Below, in pieces: positions 21,612-29,489 of a DNA stretch of 30,158 nt. The stretch is from a virus. Below the pieces are notes generated by a model that was not told the DNA's origin, ran no database searches, and saw only the letters and a list, made by a program, of their open reading frames with translations. The first letter of the stretch is position 1, and every line of letters begins with the position of its first letter. Position numbers and translations under genes: made by a program. The stretch lies in the IMG/VR virus record IMGVR_UViG_3300042880_000279, positions 1 through 30,158 of that record. The stretch is one strand, 5' to 3'.

Positions 21612-21965
21612 ATGACAATCAGGGCTTTTCTTCATCTTCCGCCGCCCGCTACCTTCAGCAACCTTGCTGACGTTTCCGCTTACACCCGGCGCATGTGGGA
21701 TGCGCTGTTTCGGCTTCGCCAAGGCAAGATCGAAAGTGTGACTGAATTTCAGCTTGCGTCCGGCGCGACGACGACGACACTCAACTATCAAGGCCTCTCG
21801 CCGCAATCTGTCGTCATCTTCGATCCGAAAACAGCGGCGGCGGCAACGGAACTGGCGGCGGGCACCATGTATGTCCTCACGGCCAATCGCGGAAACGACA
21901 TGTGGACGGTAACGCATAGCAACGGGTCTTCGCCTCGCTTATTCCAGGTGGCGATCCTTGGGTAG
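21612..21965 (+). CDS. Phage protein, beta-rich, unknown
   Basis: 117 residues from ATG 21612 (TTG 21606 would add two residues with coupling). RAFLHLPPPATFSNLADVSA then GKIESVTEFQLASGATTTTLNYQGLSPQSVVIFDPKTA, a beta-sandwich-like sequence seen in small virion proteins. The next gene begins inside its last codons. Confidence 0.6.
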   Translation: MTIRAFLHLPPPATFSNLADVSAYTRRMWDALFRLRQGKIESVTEFQLASGATTTTLNYQGLSPQSVVIFDPKTAAAATELAAGTMYVLTANRGNDMWTVTHSNGSSPRLFQVAILG

Positions 21966-22368
21966 CGCAGCACTTGAGTTTTCGGGTGTCCTCGATGCCC
22001 AGATATGGGCGGTGTGGCACACAGTATCACCGATGCTCAGTCCGGCTCTTGGCGAGGGTGAAACGCCGGAACAGTTGCTTGCCGACCTCATGGCCAGAAG
22101 AGCTCAGTTGTGGATTGCGGCAAGCGAGCATGGGATCCATGCGGCTTGTGTGACTGAGCTGGTACGGCGCGGCGAGCGGTTCTATTGCAATGTCTGGCTG
22201 ACAGGCGGAAACGGGGTGAACAATTGGGTTCATTTCCTCGACACGATAGAAGAATGGGCAAAAGAGCAAGGCTGCGATGCGATGTTGATTGACCGCGCGC
22301 GGCCCGGCTGGAAAAGGCTGCTCAATGGCTACAAGACACAAACACTAACGCTCACGAAGGAACTGTAA
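21958..22368 (+). CDS. GNAT-like phage protein
   Basis: 136 residues starting at TTG 21958, supported by AGGTGG 6 bases upstream and overlap with the previous gene. LWIAASEHGIHAACVTELV and WAKEQGCDAMLI.RARPGWKRLLNGYKTQTLTLTKEL fit the reduced acetyltransferase-like proteins (GCDAM-R-GW-G) common among P22-like and related phage tail modules. The canonical acetyl-CoA loop is degraded, so activity is doubtful. Shares AASEHGIHAA and 29 of 30 bases with the DAA-repeat gene at 143-658. Confidence 0.7.
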   Translation: MGSAALEFSGVLDAQIWAVWHTVSPMLSPALGEGETPEQLLADLMARRAQLWIAASEHGIHAACVTELVRRGERFYCNVWLTGGNGVNNWVHFLDTIEEWAKEQGCDAMLIDRARPGWKRLLNGYKTQTLTLTKEL

Positions 22369-22370
22369 AC

Positions 22371-23138
22371 ATGGGCGGCAAATCCAAGACTGTAAAGCAA
22401 ACTCAGGAATCATCGCCTTGGGCACCCCAGCAAGGGCCTCTCAAATTCGCGTTTAGTGAAGCTGAGCGGCTTTACAAGAACCAAGGGCCGGAGTTCTTCG
22501 GCGGCGACACGGTGGCGGATTTCGCGCCTCAGCAGGAAGATGCGTTCCGGCTGGGCACGCAACGGGCCATGGCGGGCAACCAGACCATGCGCATGGCGGA
22601 AGGCTTTAATCAGGACGTCCTCTCTGGCAAGTATTCAGGCGATCCGTATCAGGGGCAGGTGTTCCAGAACATTCAACAGCGGGTAATGCCTGCGGTGAAT
22701 TCACAGTTCATGGGGTCTGGCCGTTATGGTTCCGGGCTTCAGTCTGACACGGCGGCAAGGGCGATGACTGAAGCGTTCGCGCCCTATGCGTCCAGCATGT
22801 ATCAGAAGGGGGTTGACCGCATGGGGCAGGCGGCACGCATGGCACCGGTATTCGCGGCGAATGACTATGCTGATTTGTCCGCTCTTGAGTCCATCGGGCG
22901 GCAACAGCAGGGGCAAGCGCAGGCTGAAATTGATGGCAACCGTGAGCGCTGGGATTACAATCAGAACCTTCCCTATAACAAGCTTGGCCAGTTCCTGAAT
23001 AACATTGGCGGGAACTATGGCGGGACTGTTGTCAGCACCTCAAAGGTTCCTCAGCCGTCCATGCTTTCGCAGATTGCGGGTGCAGGGCTGGGGGCCATAG
23101 GTGGGCTGGGCGGTCTTGGCTGGCGTCCATTCGGGTAA
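22371..23138 (+). CDS. Internal virion / DNA ejection protein
   Basis: 255 residues. GGKSKTVKQTQESSPWAPQQ and SEAERLYKNQGPEFFGGDTVADFAPQQEDAFRLG, then VMPAVNSQFMGSGRYGSGL and a hydrophobic glycine-rich C-terminus (GAGLGAIGGLGGLGW). This family occurs among P22-like phages just before the ejection proteins. Its stop codon touches the left edge of the tnpB relic, so the end of the reading frame could be altered by the insertion. Confidence 0.75.
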   Translation: MGGKSKTVKQTQESSPWAPQQGPLKFAFSEAERLYKNQGPEFFGGDTVADFAPQQEDAFRLGTQRAMAGNQTMRMAEGFNQDVLSGKYSGDPYQGQVFQNIQQRVMPAVNSQFMGSGRYGSGLQSDTAARAMTEAFAPYASSMYQKGVDRMGQAARMAPVFAANDYADLSALESIGRQQQGQAQAEIDGNRERWDYNQNLPYNKLGQFLNNIGGNYGGTVVSTSKVPQPSMLSQIAGAGLGAIGGLGGLGWRPFG

Positions 23139-23177
23139 CATCTTCCCCGGCCTAAAGGCCGAGGATTTCCAAGGAGA

Positions 23178-23336
23178 CTAAGCAACTTGAAGAGTTCGCG
23201 CTTCATCGCCGCCCCAAAGGATCGGCTCCACGCCCGGAGTGTTCCCCACAAGACGGCACACGCCCGCAAACTGGCTGAACTGGTCAGCCTGTTCTTGCGT
23301 CGGGCGCAAGGCGTATGTGCAACCACAAAATCTCAT
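23178..23336 (-). pseudogene. tnpB fragment (N-terminus joined to tail sequence)
   Basis: The minus frame from ATG 23336 gives 52 residues: YALRPTQEQADQFSQFAGVCRLVGN is the standard N-terminus of TnpB (Y-x-LxPTxEQ, FAGxCRxVxN), followed without a break by GVEPILWGGDEARTLQVA and a stop. A full TnpB has about 350-450 residues with a RuvC-like site; none of that is present. The join looks like an internal deletion linking N- and C-terminal ends. It cannot be an active nuclease. Confidence 0.65.
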
Positions 23337-23395
23337 ATTAAGCTAAATATAGGATACGTTGTGACGCAATTCAAGCCCCAAGACCTCGCTTTCCT

Positions 23396-23415
23396 CCCCG
23401 GCATGAATGCCGGGG
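23396..23415. repeat. Perfect 9-bp hairpin at tnpB relic end
   Basis: CCCCGGCAT-GA-ATGCCGGGG, followed by TTTCCC. It would also work as a terminator-like structure ahead of the ejection gene at 23435. Confidence 0.75.
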
Positions 23416-23434
23416 TTTCCCGCGAGGCAAACCG

Positions 23435-25012
23435 ATGACGCCGGACATCGCACGCGGCATCAAGGCGACGGCTGGGGCTTTGGGCATTGATCCGCGGGTC
23501 TTGGGTGCTGCTATCTCATATGAGACCGCAGGCACGTTTGATCCCGTCAAAAAGGGGCCCACTACGAAGTGGGGCACGCATAGGGGATTGATCCAGTTTG
23601 GCGAACCGCAGGCCAAGAAATATGGTGTCGACTGGAATGACCCTATCGGGTCTCAGCTTGGCCCTGACGGGGCCGTTGCGCGCTATCTGAGGGACACGGG
23701 CGTTAAGCCGGGCATGGGCCTTATGGACGTCTATTCCGCCATTAACGCGGGGGGTGTGGGGCGCTACAACCGTTCTGACGCTCATGCCGGCGGTGCGCCG
23801 GGCACGGTGGCGGACAAGGTCAACAACCAGATGGCCGGGCACTGGAAGAAAGCAGCGGCCTTGCTTGGCGGCGATTATCAGATCGTGCCAGCCTCATACC
23901 AACCCCCACAACAGAAAGAGGCCTCTCCCATGAGGAACTTGCTGGGCTTCCAGAGCCCTTACACGCCGGAGACGACGCAGCTTCTTGGCCTTGATCCGAA
24001 GGAAATGCGGCGGCAGGCGCTTTTTGCTGGCCTTGCACAGGCGGGCGCACGGCTGGCCGAAACGGGCACGCTTGGAGGTGCGGTCGGCGGCTTTGCGGAG
24101 GGCGTCAACCAGGGGCGGCAGGGCTACATGGATGAGCGTCTTATGGGCTTCCAGATGCAGCAGGGCGCGGAAGACCGGGCAATGCGTCAGGAAGATCGTC
24201 AGTGGCAGCTGGGCGAACGGCAGCGCCAGTCTGAGGAACGCCGCCGGCAGGAGGAGGCCCGCCAGAAGTGGCTTGCCAATCCCAATGATCAGGGAGCCTT
24301 TGCGCAGGCTTACCCGGACGAGTATGCGCGGCAGTACTCGCAGACACTGTTTCCCAGCCCTGAACCGCCCTACACGCCGAAAAGCTATGCGCCGATCCCT
24401 TATGACATGGGCGATGGCCAGATTGGCTATGGTATCCCGATGGAAGATGGTTCATTCCGCCCGGTCGAGACGCCTGAAGGCGCGCAGTTCCTCAGTCCTT
24501 TTGAAAAGGCCTATCAGACCAATGCCGGGGCCACGCGCGGCAAGACGGTGACGGAACAGCAGCTTTCTGCCCCGTCAGACATTGCTGCGGCGGATCAGGC
24601 TCTTGACCTTATCCGGCAGATTGAAAGACACCCCGGTATTGATCGGGGGACAGGCTTCACGGCGCTTGGGAATGTGGTTCCGGGCACCTTGGGCTATGAT
24701 TTTCAGAATCTTGTTGAGCAGACCAAAAGCGGCGCGTTCCTTACGGCGATTGATCAGCTTCGCGGCATGGGCGCACTGTCCAACATGGAAGGGCAGGCGG
24801 CAACCGCTGCTATCACGCGCATCAACACGGCCACCTCGAAAGAAGCCTTCCTCAAGGCGCTTGATGACTATCGCAAGATTGTCGAGACAGCGCGTGAGCG
24901 GGCCATTCGGCGCGTTCCGGGGCAGGTAGCACCCCAGCCGCAGGTCCAGCCCCAGCCGATGCAGCAGGGCGAGCCTTCTGTTGACGATCTTCTTCGCAAG
25001 CACGGGGGGTAA
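23435..25012 (+). CDS. Virion transglycosylase / DNA ejection protein
   Basis: 525 residues. Residues 1-140 form a lysozyme-like domain: LGIDPRVLGAAISYETAGTF (E30 as candidate catalytic acid), THRGLIQFG and YSAINAGG, typical of virion-associated peptidoglycan hydrolases that open the cell wall for DNA entry. The remainder is helical, with a Q/R/E-rich coiled region (~240-280, MRQEDRQWQLGERQRQSEERR) and proline-rich tail. The start lies just after the tnpB relic, whose GCGAGG may supply the ribosome site. Confidence 0.82.
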   Translation: MTPDIARGIKATAGALGIDPRVLGAAISYETAGTFDPVKKGPTTKWGTHRGLIQFGEPQAKKYGVDWNDPIGSQLGPDGAVARYLRDTGVKPGMGLMDVYSAINAGGVGRYNRSDAHAGGAPGTVADKVNNQMAGHWKKAAALLGGDYQIVPASYQPPQQKEASPMRNLLGFQSPYTPETTQLLGLDPKEMRRQALFAGLAQAGARLAETGTLGGAVGGFAEGVNQGRQGYMDERLMGFQMQQGAEDRAMRQEDRQWQLGERQRQSEERRRQEEARQKWLANPNDQGAFAQAYPDEYARQYSQTLFPSPEPPYTPKSYAPIPYDMGDGQIGYGIPMEDGSFRPVETPEGAQFLSPFEKAYQTNAGATRGKTVTEQQLSAPSDIAAADQALDLIRQIERHPGIDRGTGFTALGNVVPGTLGYDFQNLVEQTKSGAFLTAIDQLRGMGALSNMEGQAATAAITRINTATSKEAFLKALDDYRKIVETARERAIRRVPGQVAPQPQVQPQPMQQGEPSVDDLLRKHGG

Positions 25013-25014
25013 AT

Positions 25015-26712
25015 ATGGCCACACTTCAACAGCTTGAAACCGCCCTCAGGAATGCCGACAAGGCCGGTGACGTCAATGCGGCCAGACGGCTTGCGGCTGA
25101 ATACGTCAGGGTGCGCAATCTGTCCGGGCCTCACGCAATGGCTGCCACGAGCAGTGCCCCTTCCCAGCGTCCCCGAATTCCGGAACAGGGGGAACAGCCC
25201 GAGGCTTCACCGCCCCAACTTTCATGGTCTCAGCTTCCGGGTGAGGCCCTGAGGAACATTCCGGCAAGCGCTGGCCAGTTCGTGGGCAATCTCACACAGG
25301 CGGTAATGAACCCTATCGATACCCTTGTGGCGGTGGGCGATCTTGGCGCTGGTGCCCTTCGCGCTGGTGCGCAGGCCGTCTTGCCTACGGCGGCATTCGA
25401 CTACCTCGACAGCTTCAACCCCGAGGCCGCACAGAAGGCGGGCCGCACCGCTTCCGCCGTTGGGAACTTTTATGGCGACCGCTACGGCTCCGAGGCTGGC
25501 CTCAAGAGGGCCATCGCATCCGATCCCGTTGGCGTGGCAGCCGACCTTTCAACCCTCTTGACGGGCGGCGCTGGTGCCGCTCGGGCTACACTTGGTGCCG
25601 GATCGAAGACAGCCCGTGCGCTGGGCACCGCTGCGCGTGTCACCAATCCGCTCACGCCCGTCATCAAGGCAGGCGAGATGGCCGGCAAGGGGGCTGGGGC
25701 CACTGCCAAGGCGCTTCTCGGGGTAACCACTGGCACCAGTGCTGAGACGATTGGTGAGGCCTTCCGGGCTGGCCTCATGGGTGGCAAGCAACAGCAGGCC
25801 CTTCTGGGCAACATGCGAGGCTTGGAAGATCAGGCGGCAGCCGTAGAGGAAGCCCGGAGCGCGGTGGGGCGGATCGCTGACGTTCGCTCAAAGCAATACG
25901 CCGATGACATGCGGGCCATAAGGGCGGATACGAGGCCCGTCAGCTTCAAGCCGATTGAGCAGAAGTTCCTCGACGTCGTGGATTCGATGTACTCGGGCAA
26001 GCATCAGGTGGCTGCTGACGAGACGATTGCGAAGCTGGACAAGATTCAAGACGTTCTGGCGGAATGGTCTGCCGATCCGTCAATGCATACGGCAAGCGGC
26101 CTAGACGCCCTAAAGCGCCGTATTGACAATCTGATGCCGTCTTTTGCGGATGCCAATGCGGGCAACACTGAAAGGGCGGTGACTGCCGTTCGCAACGCCA
26201 TAAAGGACGAGATCATTAGGGTTTCGCCGCAATACGCAAAGGCCATGAAGAACTTCGAGAGCAGCAAGATTGCTCAGCGCGAGATTGAAAGGGCACTTTC
26301 TCTCGGCAGAAACAATGCGACGGATACGGCCATCCGCAAGCTGCAGAGCCTCACGCGGAACAATGCTTCAACCAACTATGGATCGCGCCTCAACAGCGCT
26401 GAAACCCTCAAGGCGGCGGGTGCCGAAACGCTTATGCCACGGCTTGCTGGTCAGGCTCTTAACGCCAAAATGCCAAGGGGGATTATGCAGGCCTTGGCAG
26501 GCGCGGGCCTTTTAGGCGGTGCAGCATTCCTCAATCCCGTTTTCTTGGCAGGTCTTCCGATGGCTTCGCCACGTCTAATAGGCGAAGCAGCCAATCTAGC
26601 CGGGACAGCAGCCAGATACGGACGGAAAATCCCTTTCCCCAGCCGGGAGCGTCTATTGGGCTGGCAGCTCCAAGGGAACGCCGCATTGCTTGGACAACAG
26701 TCGCAACAATGA
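25015..26712 (+). CDS. DNA ejection protein (internal virion protein)
   Basis: 565 residues, 2 bases after the previous stop. Begins LQQLETALRNADKAGDVNAARRLAAEY, a helix often found at the start of phage ejection proteins, then alanine/glycine-rich amphipathic segments (ALRNIPASAGQFVGNLTQ; LSTLLTGGAGAARATLG) and a helical C-terminal half. Corresponds to the gp7/gp16/gp20 group of P22 by position and composition; it likely forms the channel across the cell envelope. Confidence 0.75.
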   Translation: MATLQQLETALRNADKAGDVNAARRLAAEYVRVRNLSGPHAMAATSSAPSQRPRIPEQGEQPEASPPQLSWSQLPGEALRNIPASAGQFVGNLTQAVMNPIDTLVAVGDLGAGALRAGAQAVLPTAAFDYLDSFNPEAAQKAGRTASAVGNFYGDRYGSEAGLKRAIASDPVGVAADLSTLLTGGAGAARATLGAGSKTARALGTAARVTNPLTPVIKAGEMAGKGAGATAKALLGVTTGTSAETIGEAFRAGLMGGKQQQALLGNMRGLEDQAAAVEEARSAVGRIADVRSKQYADDMRAIRADTRPVSFKPIEQKFLDVVDSMYSGKHQVAADETIAKLDKIQDVLAEWSADPSMHTASGLDALKRRIDNLMPSFADANAGNTERAVTAVRNAIKDEIIRVSPQYAKAMKNFESSKIAQREIERALSLGRNNATDTAIRKLQSLTRNNASTNYGSRLNSAETLKAAGAETLMPRLAGQALNAKMPRGIMQALAGAGLLGGAAFLNPVFLAGLPMASPRLIGEAANLAGTAARYGRKIPFPSRERLLGWQLQGNAALLGQQSQQ

Positions 26713-26767
26713 TTGCGGCCCAGAGAGACACATAGGGGATTACCCACCATTCAATATCTTTGTTCAT
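26531..26767 (-). CDS. Possible antisense membrane protein
   Basis: Minus frame of 78 codons from ATG 26767. Its first 30 residues, DIEWWVIPYVSLWAAIIVATV then VQAMRR, look like a genuine membrane helix with basic flank, and they lie in the gap after the ejection gene. The rest is opposite to coding sequence and may be a random extension. No strong ribosome site. Confidence 0.3.
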   Translation of the reverse strand: MNKDIEWWVIPYVSLWAAIIVATVVQAMRRSLGAASPIDAPGWGKGFSVRIWLLSRLDWLLRLLDVAKPSEDLPRKRD

Positions 26768-26831
26768 GGGACCAATATAGCAACTCAGGACAGCTTTTGG
26801 AATCCCGGTTCAGAATAGAGCGGAATAGGAC

Positions 26832-27092
26832 ATGGAAGGCGGCAAGACAGGCGGACGGAAAGCGGGCACTCGGAACCGGCGAACACAAGCTCTTCTGGAG
26901 CTTGCCGAGGCTGGCGAGACCCCTTGCGCCTATGGCTTGCGGGTGATGCGTGACGAGTCGATGGACCCGACATTGCGGATGCAAGCAGCCAAGCTGGTTG
27001 CGCCCTTCCTGCACCCGAAACCCCAGCCGGAGCCGCGCTTGGTGGCTCGAAGACGGCAGACAACCTGGCTGACGAAGGTGTCATGTCTCTGA
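26832..27092 (+). CDS. DUF5681-like small protein
   Basis: 86 residues from ATG 26832. MEGGKTGGRKAGTRNRRTQA, then YGLRVMRDESMDPTLRMQAAKLVAPFLHP, the GGRKxGTxN...R..AAK..AP..HP pattern of short phage proteins near terminases. It is a second, shortened relative of the DUF5681 gene at 8295. Why it lies among ejection and fibre genes is unclear. Overlaps the next gene by 10 bases. Confidence 0.7.
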   Translation: MEGGKTGGRKAGTRNRRTQALLELAEAGETPCAYGLRVMRDESMDPTLRMQAAKLVAPFLHPKPQPEPRLVARRRQTTWLTKVSCL

Positions 27093-27361
27093 CCGATCCA
27101 AGCGTGATTGGAAACCTAATGTCGCTTAACCTGACCGGCGCGGCCCGGTCAGCCGTCGTGCAGTTCGTTTCAAATCTCAAGGGCCAGCCCGCAAGCGTGC
27201 GCGAGCGCGTTGCGCGTGTCCTTAGAGAGACCGATCCCGGCACGGTGGCGGAACAGTTCAGGCTTGGACGCCAGCAGATAGAGGCGGGAACGCGCCTTAA
27301 GAAGGCTTTGCTACAAGCTCTGTCTGTCGGCGGCAGCACAGCCGCCATCACAAGCAATTAG
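27083..27361 (+). CDS. Helical phage protein, unknown
   Basis: 92 residues from ATG 27083. MSLTDPSVIGNLMSLNLTGA, then RSAVVQFVSNLKGQPASVRERVARVLRETDPGTVAEQFRLGRQQIEAG and KKALLQALS. Amphipathic helices suggest a virion or chaperone-like role, not identified. Confidence 0.6.
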   Translation: MSLTDPSVIGNLMSLNLTGAARSAVVQFVSNLKGQPASVRERVARVLRETDPGTVAEQFRLGRQQIEAGTRLKKALLQALSVGGSTAAITSN

Positions 27362-27468
27362 CGGGGAATTCCGTGCTGTCCAATGTAGATTCCCGTCATG
27401 ATCACGACGAGGACAATCCATTCAAGAGGGCCTAGCTCTCGGGGCTTAAGAAACGGAAGCTTTTTCAT
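27358..27468 (-). CDS. 36-residue membrane protein on the opposite strand
   Basis: ATG 27468 is preceded by AAGGAGAGAGG, a very strong ribosome site on the minus strand. The product begins MKKLPFLKPRELGPLEW, has one membrane segment (IVLVVIMTGIYIG) and ends QHGIPR. It fills most of the gap between two plus-strand genes and its stop overlaps the stop of 27083-27361. No function known. A small antisense membrane peptide in the late operon could be a lysis or immunity component. Confidence 0.55.
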   Translation of the reverse strand: MKKLPFLKPRELGPLEWIVLVVIMTGIYIGQHGIPR

Positions 27469-27525
27469 CCTCTCTCCTTACTCGACTTCTCACCCGCTGT
27501 GAAGCGGCTTTCTCGGAGATAGATA

Positions 27526-28710
27526 ATGCCTGATTTTGGCTCATCAACGTTTACCCAGTCTGACGCCGGGAACAATACCGGAACAATGCCGTCCTGGAAC
27601 GGTTCGGCTGCACCTTCGACGCTGGACGACGCGGGCCGGGCGCTTCAAGGGGCTGTTACTCGAGAGTGGAACTGGCGGAACTACACGCTGACGGCTGGGG
27701 GCACGGCGAATACCAAGACCCTCACCTATTCCGTAGCGCCCCAGGCCTATTACAATCAGCGGTTTGCCTTTATCGCCAATGCGGCAAATACCGGGACCGT
27801 AACCTTAAACGTCAATGGTCTTGGCGCGAAAGCCATCAAGAAAGATATCTGGGGCACGTTAACCGATCTTGCATCTGGCGACATGCCGACGGGCGTATTT
27901 GTCGAGGTCGCCTTCAACACGGTTGCTGATTGCTTCGTATGGGTAAACCGTGGCGTGGTGCAGAGTGTGTCCGGCGTTGTCGGGTTGCAGGACGCGCTGG
28001 ACGCCGCGCGCATGCCCGCTGGCGCTCTCTCGCCCTTCGCCGGGGCAACCGCCCCAACCGGCTGGCTTCTCTGCCATGGGCAAGCAATAAGCCGATCCTC
28101 TTTCGCGGCCCTTTTTGCCATATTGGGGACCGCATACGGGGCAGGCGACGGAAGCACGACGTTCAATCTTCCTGATCTTCGTGACCGCGTCATTGCAGGC
28201 AAGGGCGATATGGGCGGCACCAATGCGGGTCGCCTGTCAATCACGCTTACCGGCACGACGTCAGCCGGAAGTGCAGTCATCACCGGATTGTCCAGCACGG
28301 CAGGCCTTGCCGTGGGCATGCTGGCAATCGGGCCCAATATTCCGGCAGGCCGCACGATTGCAAGCATAGATAGCGCCACTCAAGTTACGCTTGACAGCGG
28401 TGCGAGTGTTACGCTCGGCACGGCTGGCATCCGGTTCGCAGTCATTGACAGTAATACGCTTGGCGCGACGGGCGGTGCAGCAACACATACGCTCACAACG
28501 GCGCAGATGCCTGCGCACGGGCACACGGTTAGCTTTGGTAGCAATACGCCGGGCACAATCGACACTGCAAATCAGGCCAGCGAACCGTTGAACCCTGTAA
28601 ACTACAGCGCAGGCGCGGCCAACCAGAGAAGCAGTGAAACTGTCGGCGGCGGGCAGGCTCACCCCAATGTGCAGCCGACAATGGTCCTCAATTACATCAT
28701 CAAAACCTGA
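27526..28710 (+). CDS. Tail fibre with phage tail collar domain
   Basis: 394 residues, GGAG 8 bases upstream. MPSWNGSAAPSTLDDAGRAL and the following beta region, then the collar domain at ~164-227: APTGWLLCHGQAISRSSFAALF and FNLPDLRDRVIAGKGD. Between residues ~235 and ~305 an Ig-like insertion (TLTGTTSAGSAVITGLSST; GMLAIGPNIPAGRTI) interrupts the collar C-terminal part, which resumes at TLTTAQMPAHGH and ends QPTMVLNYIIKT. Likely the distal fibre that touches the host. Confidence 0.88.
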   Translation: MPDFGSSTFTQSDAGNNTGTMPSWNGSAAPSTLDDAGRALQGAVTREWNWRNYTLTAGGTANTKTLTYSVAPQAYYNQRFAFIANAANTGTVTLNVNGLGAKAIKKDIWGTLTDLASGDMPTGVFVEVAFNTVADCFVWVNRGVVQSVSGVVGLQDALDAARMPAGALSPFAGATAPTGWLLCHGQAISRSSFAALFAILGTAYGAGDGSTTFNLPDLRDRVIAGKGDMGGTNAGRLSITLTGTTSAGSAVITGLSSTAGLAVGMLAIGPNIPAGRTIASIDSATQVTLDSGASVTLGTAGIRFAVIDSNTLGATGGAATHTLTTAQMPAHGHTVSFGSNTPGTIDTANQASEPLNPVNYSAGAANQRSSETVGGGQAHPNVQPTMVLNYIIKT

Positions 28711-28742
28711 CGGTGACGCGGATGATACCGCAAGGGGTTGAT

Positions 28743-28979
28743 ATGACGAATTATGACCGCGATCTCGGCAGGCTTGAGGCTGTTGTTTCCTCGCTGGAAA
28801 AGCAGAATACAGACCTCAAGGCCGAAATCGGCAAGCTTCACAAGGACCTGACCGAAATCAAGGAACTTGTGCTGCAAATCAAGGGCGGTTCGCGCGTTCT
28901 GTTCTGGTTAGGCGGCCTTGTGTCCGGCGCAGGCGGGGCTGCGCTGTTTAAGTACTTGCCGCTGTTGTTTGCTAGATAA
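28743..28979 (+). CDS. XhlA-like holin/hemolysin protein
   Basis: 78 residues from ATG 28743 with AAGGGG upstream. Residues ~8-48 are a coiled coil (RLEAVVSSLEKQNTDLKAEI, GKLHKDLTEIKELVLQIK), residues ~52-72 a membrane helix (FWLGGLVSGAGGAALFKYL). This matches XhlA-type proteins encoded next to phage amidases. It may help the endolysin reach the wall. Confidence 0.75.
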   Translation: MTNYDRDLGRLEAVVSSLEKQNTDLKAEIGKLHKDLTEIKELVLQIKGGSRVLFWLGGLVSGAGGAALFKYLPLLFAR

Positions 28980-28992
28980 GATAGGTGTTTTG

Positions 28993-29466
28993 ATGAAACG
29001 TTTAATTCTGCATTGGAGTGCAGGAGGCTACAAAGCATCCGAGCATGACAAAACTGCTTACCACTGGATTGTTGAGGGCGACGGCAAGATCGTTCGTGGC
29101 GATTTCAAGCCGGAAGACAATCTATCCGTTCCCGATGGCATCTATGCGGCTCACACAAGGGGTGCCAATTCTGGCGCTATCGGAATTGCTGTTGCTGCCA
29201 TGCGTGATGCTCAAGGGCCGGGGAAGCTGGGGCCATGCCCGATCCGCAAGGTGCAATGGGATGCGTTCATTGGCTTGGCCGGGCGGCTGGCCAAAAAATA
29301 CAAAATCCCCGTGACGCCGCAAACAATCCTCTCTCATGCCGAAGTGCAGGCCACGCTGGGGATTCAGCAGCGGGGGAAGGTGGATATTTCTTATGGCGTT
29401 CCGGGGCGCCCGGACCTGACGACCGCCCGCGCGGTAGGTGACTACATTCGCGGGCTTTTGAAGTAA
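28993..29466 (+). CDS. N-acetylmuramoyl-L-alanine amidase endolysin
   Basis: 157 residues from ATG 28993 (AGGTG upstream; a longer frame exists but overlaps the XhlA-like gene). Amidase_2 fold: KRLILHWSAG with zinc-binding H7, YHWIVEGDGKIVRG, TILSHAEVQ with H115, and RGKVDIS with K129/D131 completing the site. It cleaves the amide bond between muramic acid and the stem peptide. No signal peptide, so release needs a holin. It is followed after 23 bases by the holin-like gene. Confidence 0.9.
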   Translation: MKRLILHWSAGGYKASEHDKTAYHWIVEGDGKIVRGDFKPEDNLSVPDGIYAAHTRGANSGAIGIAVAAMRDAQGPGKLGPCPIRKVQWDAFIGLAGRLAKKYKIPVTPQTILSHAEVQATLGIQQRGKVDISYGVPGRPDLTTARAVGDYIRGLLK

Positions 29467-29489
29467 TCAATTAGCGAAAGGACTTTCCC

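Larger units (their letters stand above)
23139..23434 (-). mobile_element. Deletion relic of an IS200/IS605 (tnpB) element
   Basis: The 296 bases between two ejection genes contain, in minus orientation, hairpin ends and a short tnpB relic. At 23145-23164 CCCCGGCCT-AA-AGGCCGAGG pairs fully only as minus-strand RNA (one U-G pair); at 23396-23415 is CCCCGGCATGAATGCCGGGG, a perfect 9-bp stem with GA loop. An outer CCTCGC/GCGAGG pair encloses the latter (23384-23427). Hairpin ends in this style and the AATCCTCGGCC-type right end are those of IS605-group elements. Size and missing transposase body make it non-autonomous (MITE-like). Exact borders are estimated. Confidence 0.65.

Noticed and set aside
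23187-23438. 83-codon plus-strand frame before the transglycosylase gene
   Set aside because: It lies on the wrong strand of the tnpB relic, crosses its perfect hairpin and has no family resemblance, although it ends with an ATGA overlap.
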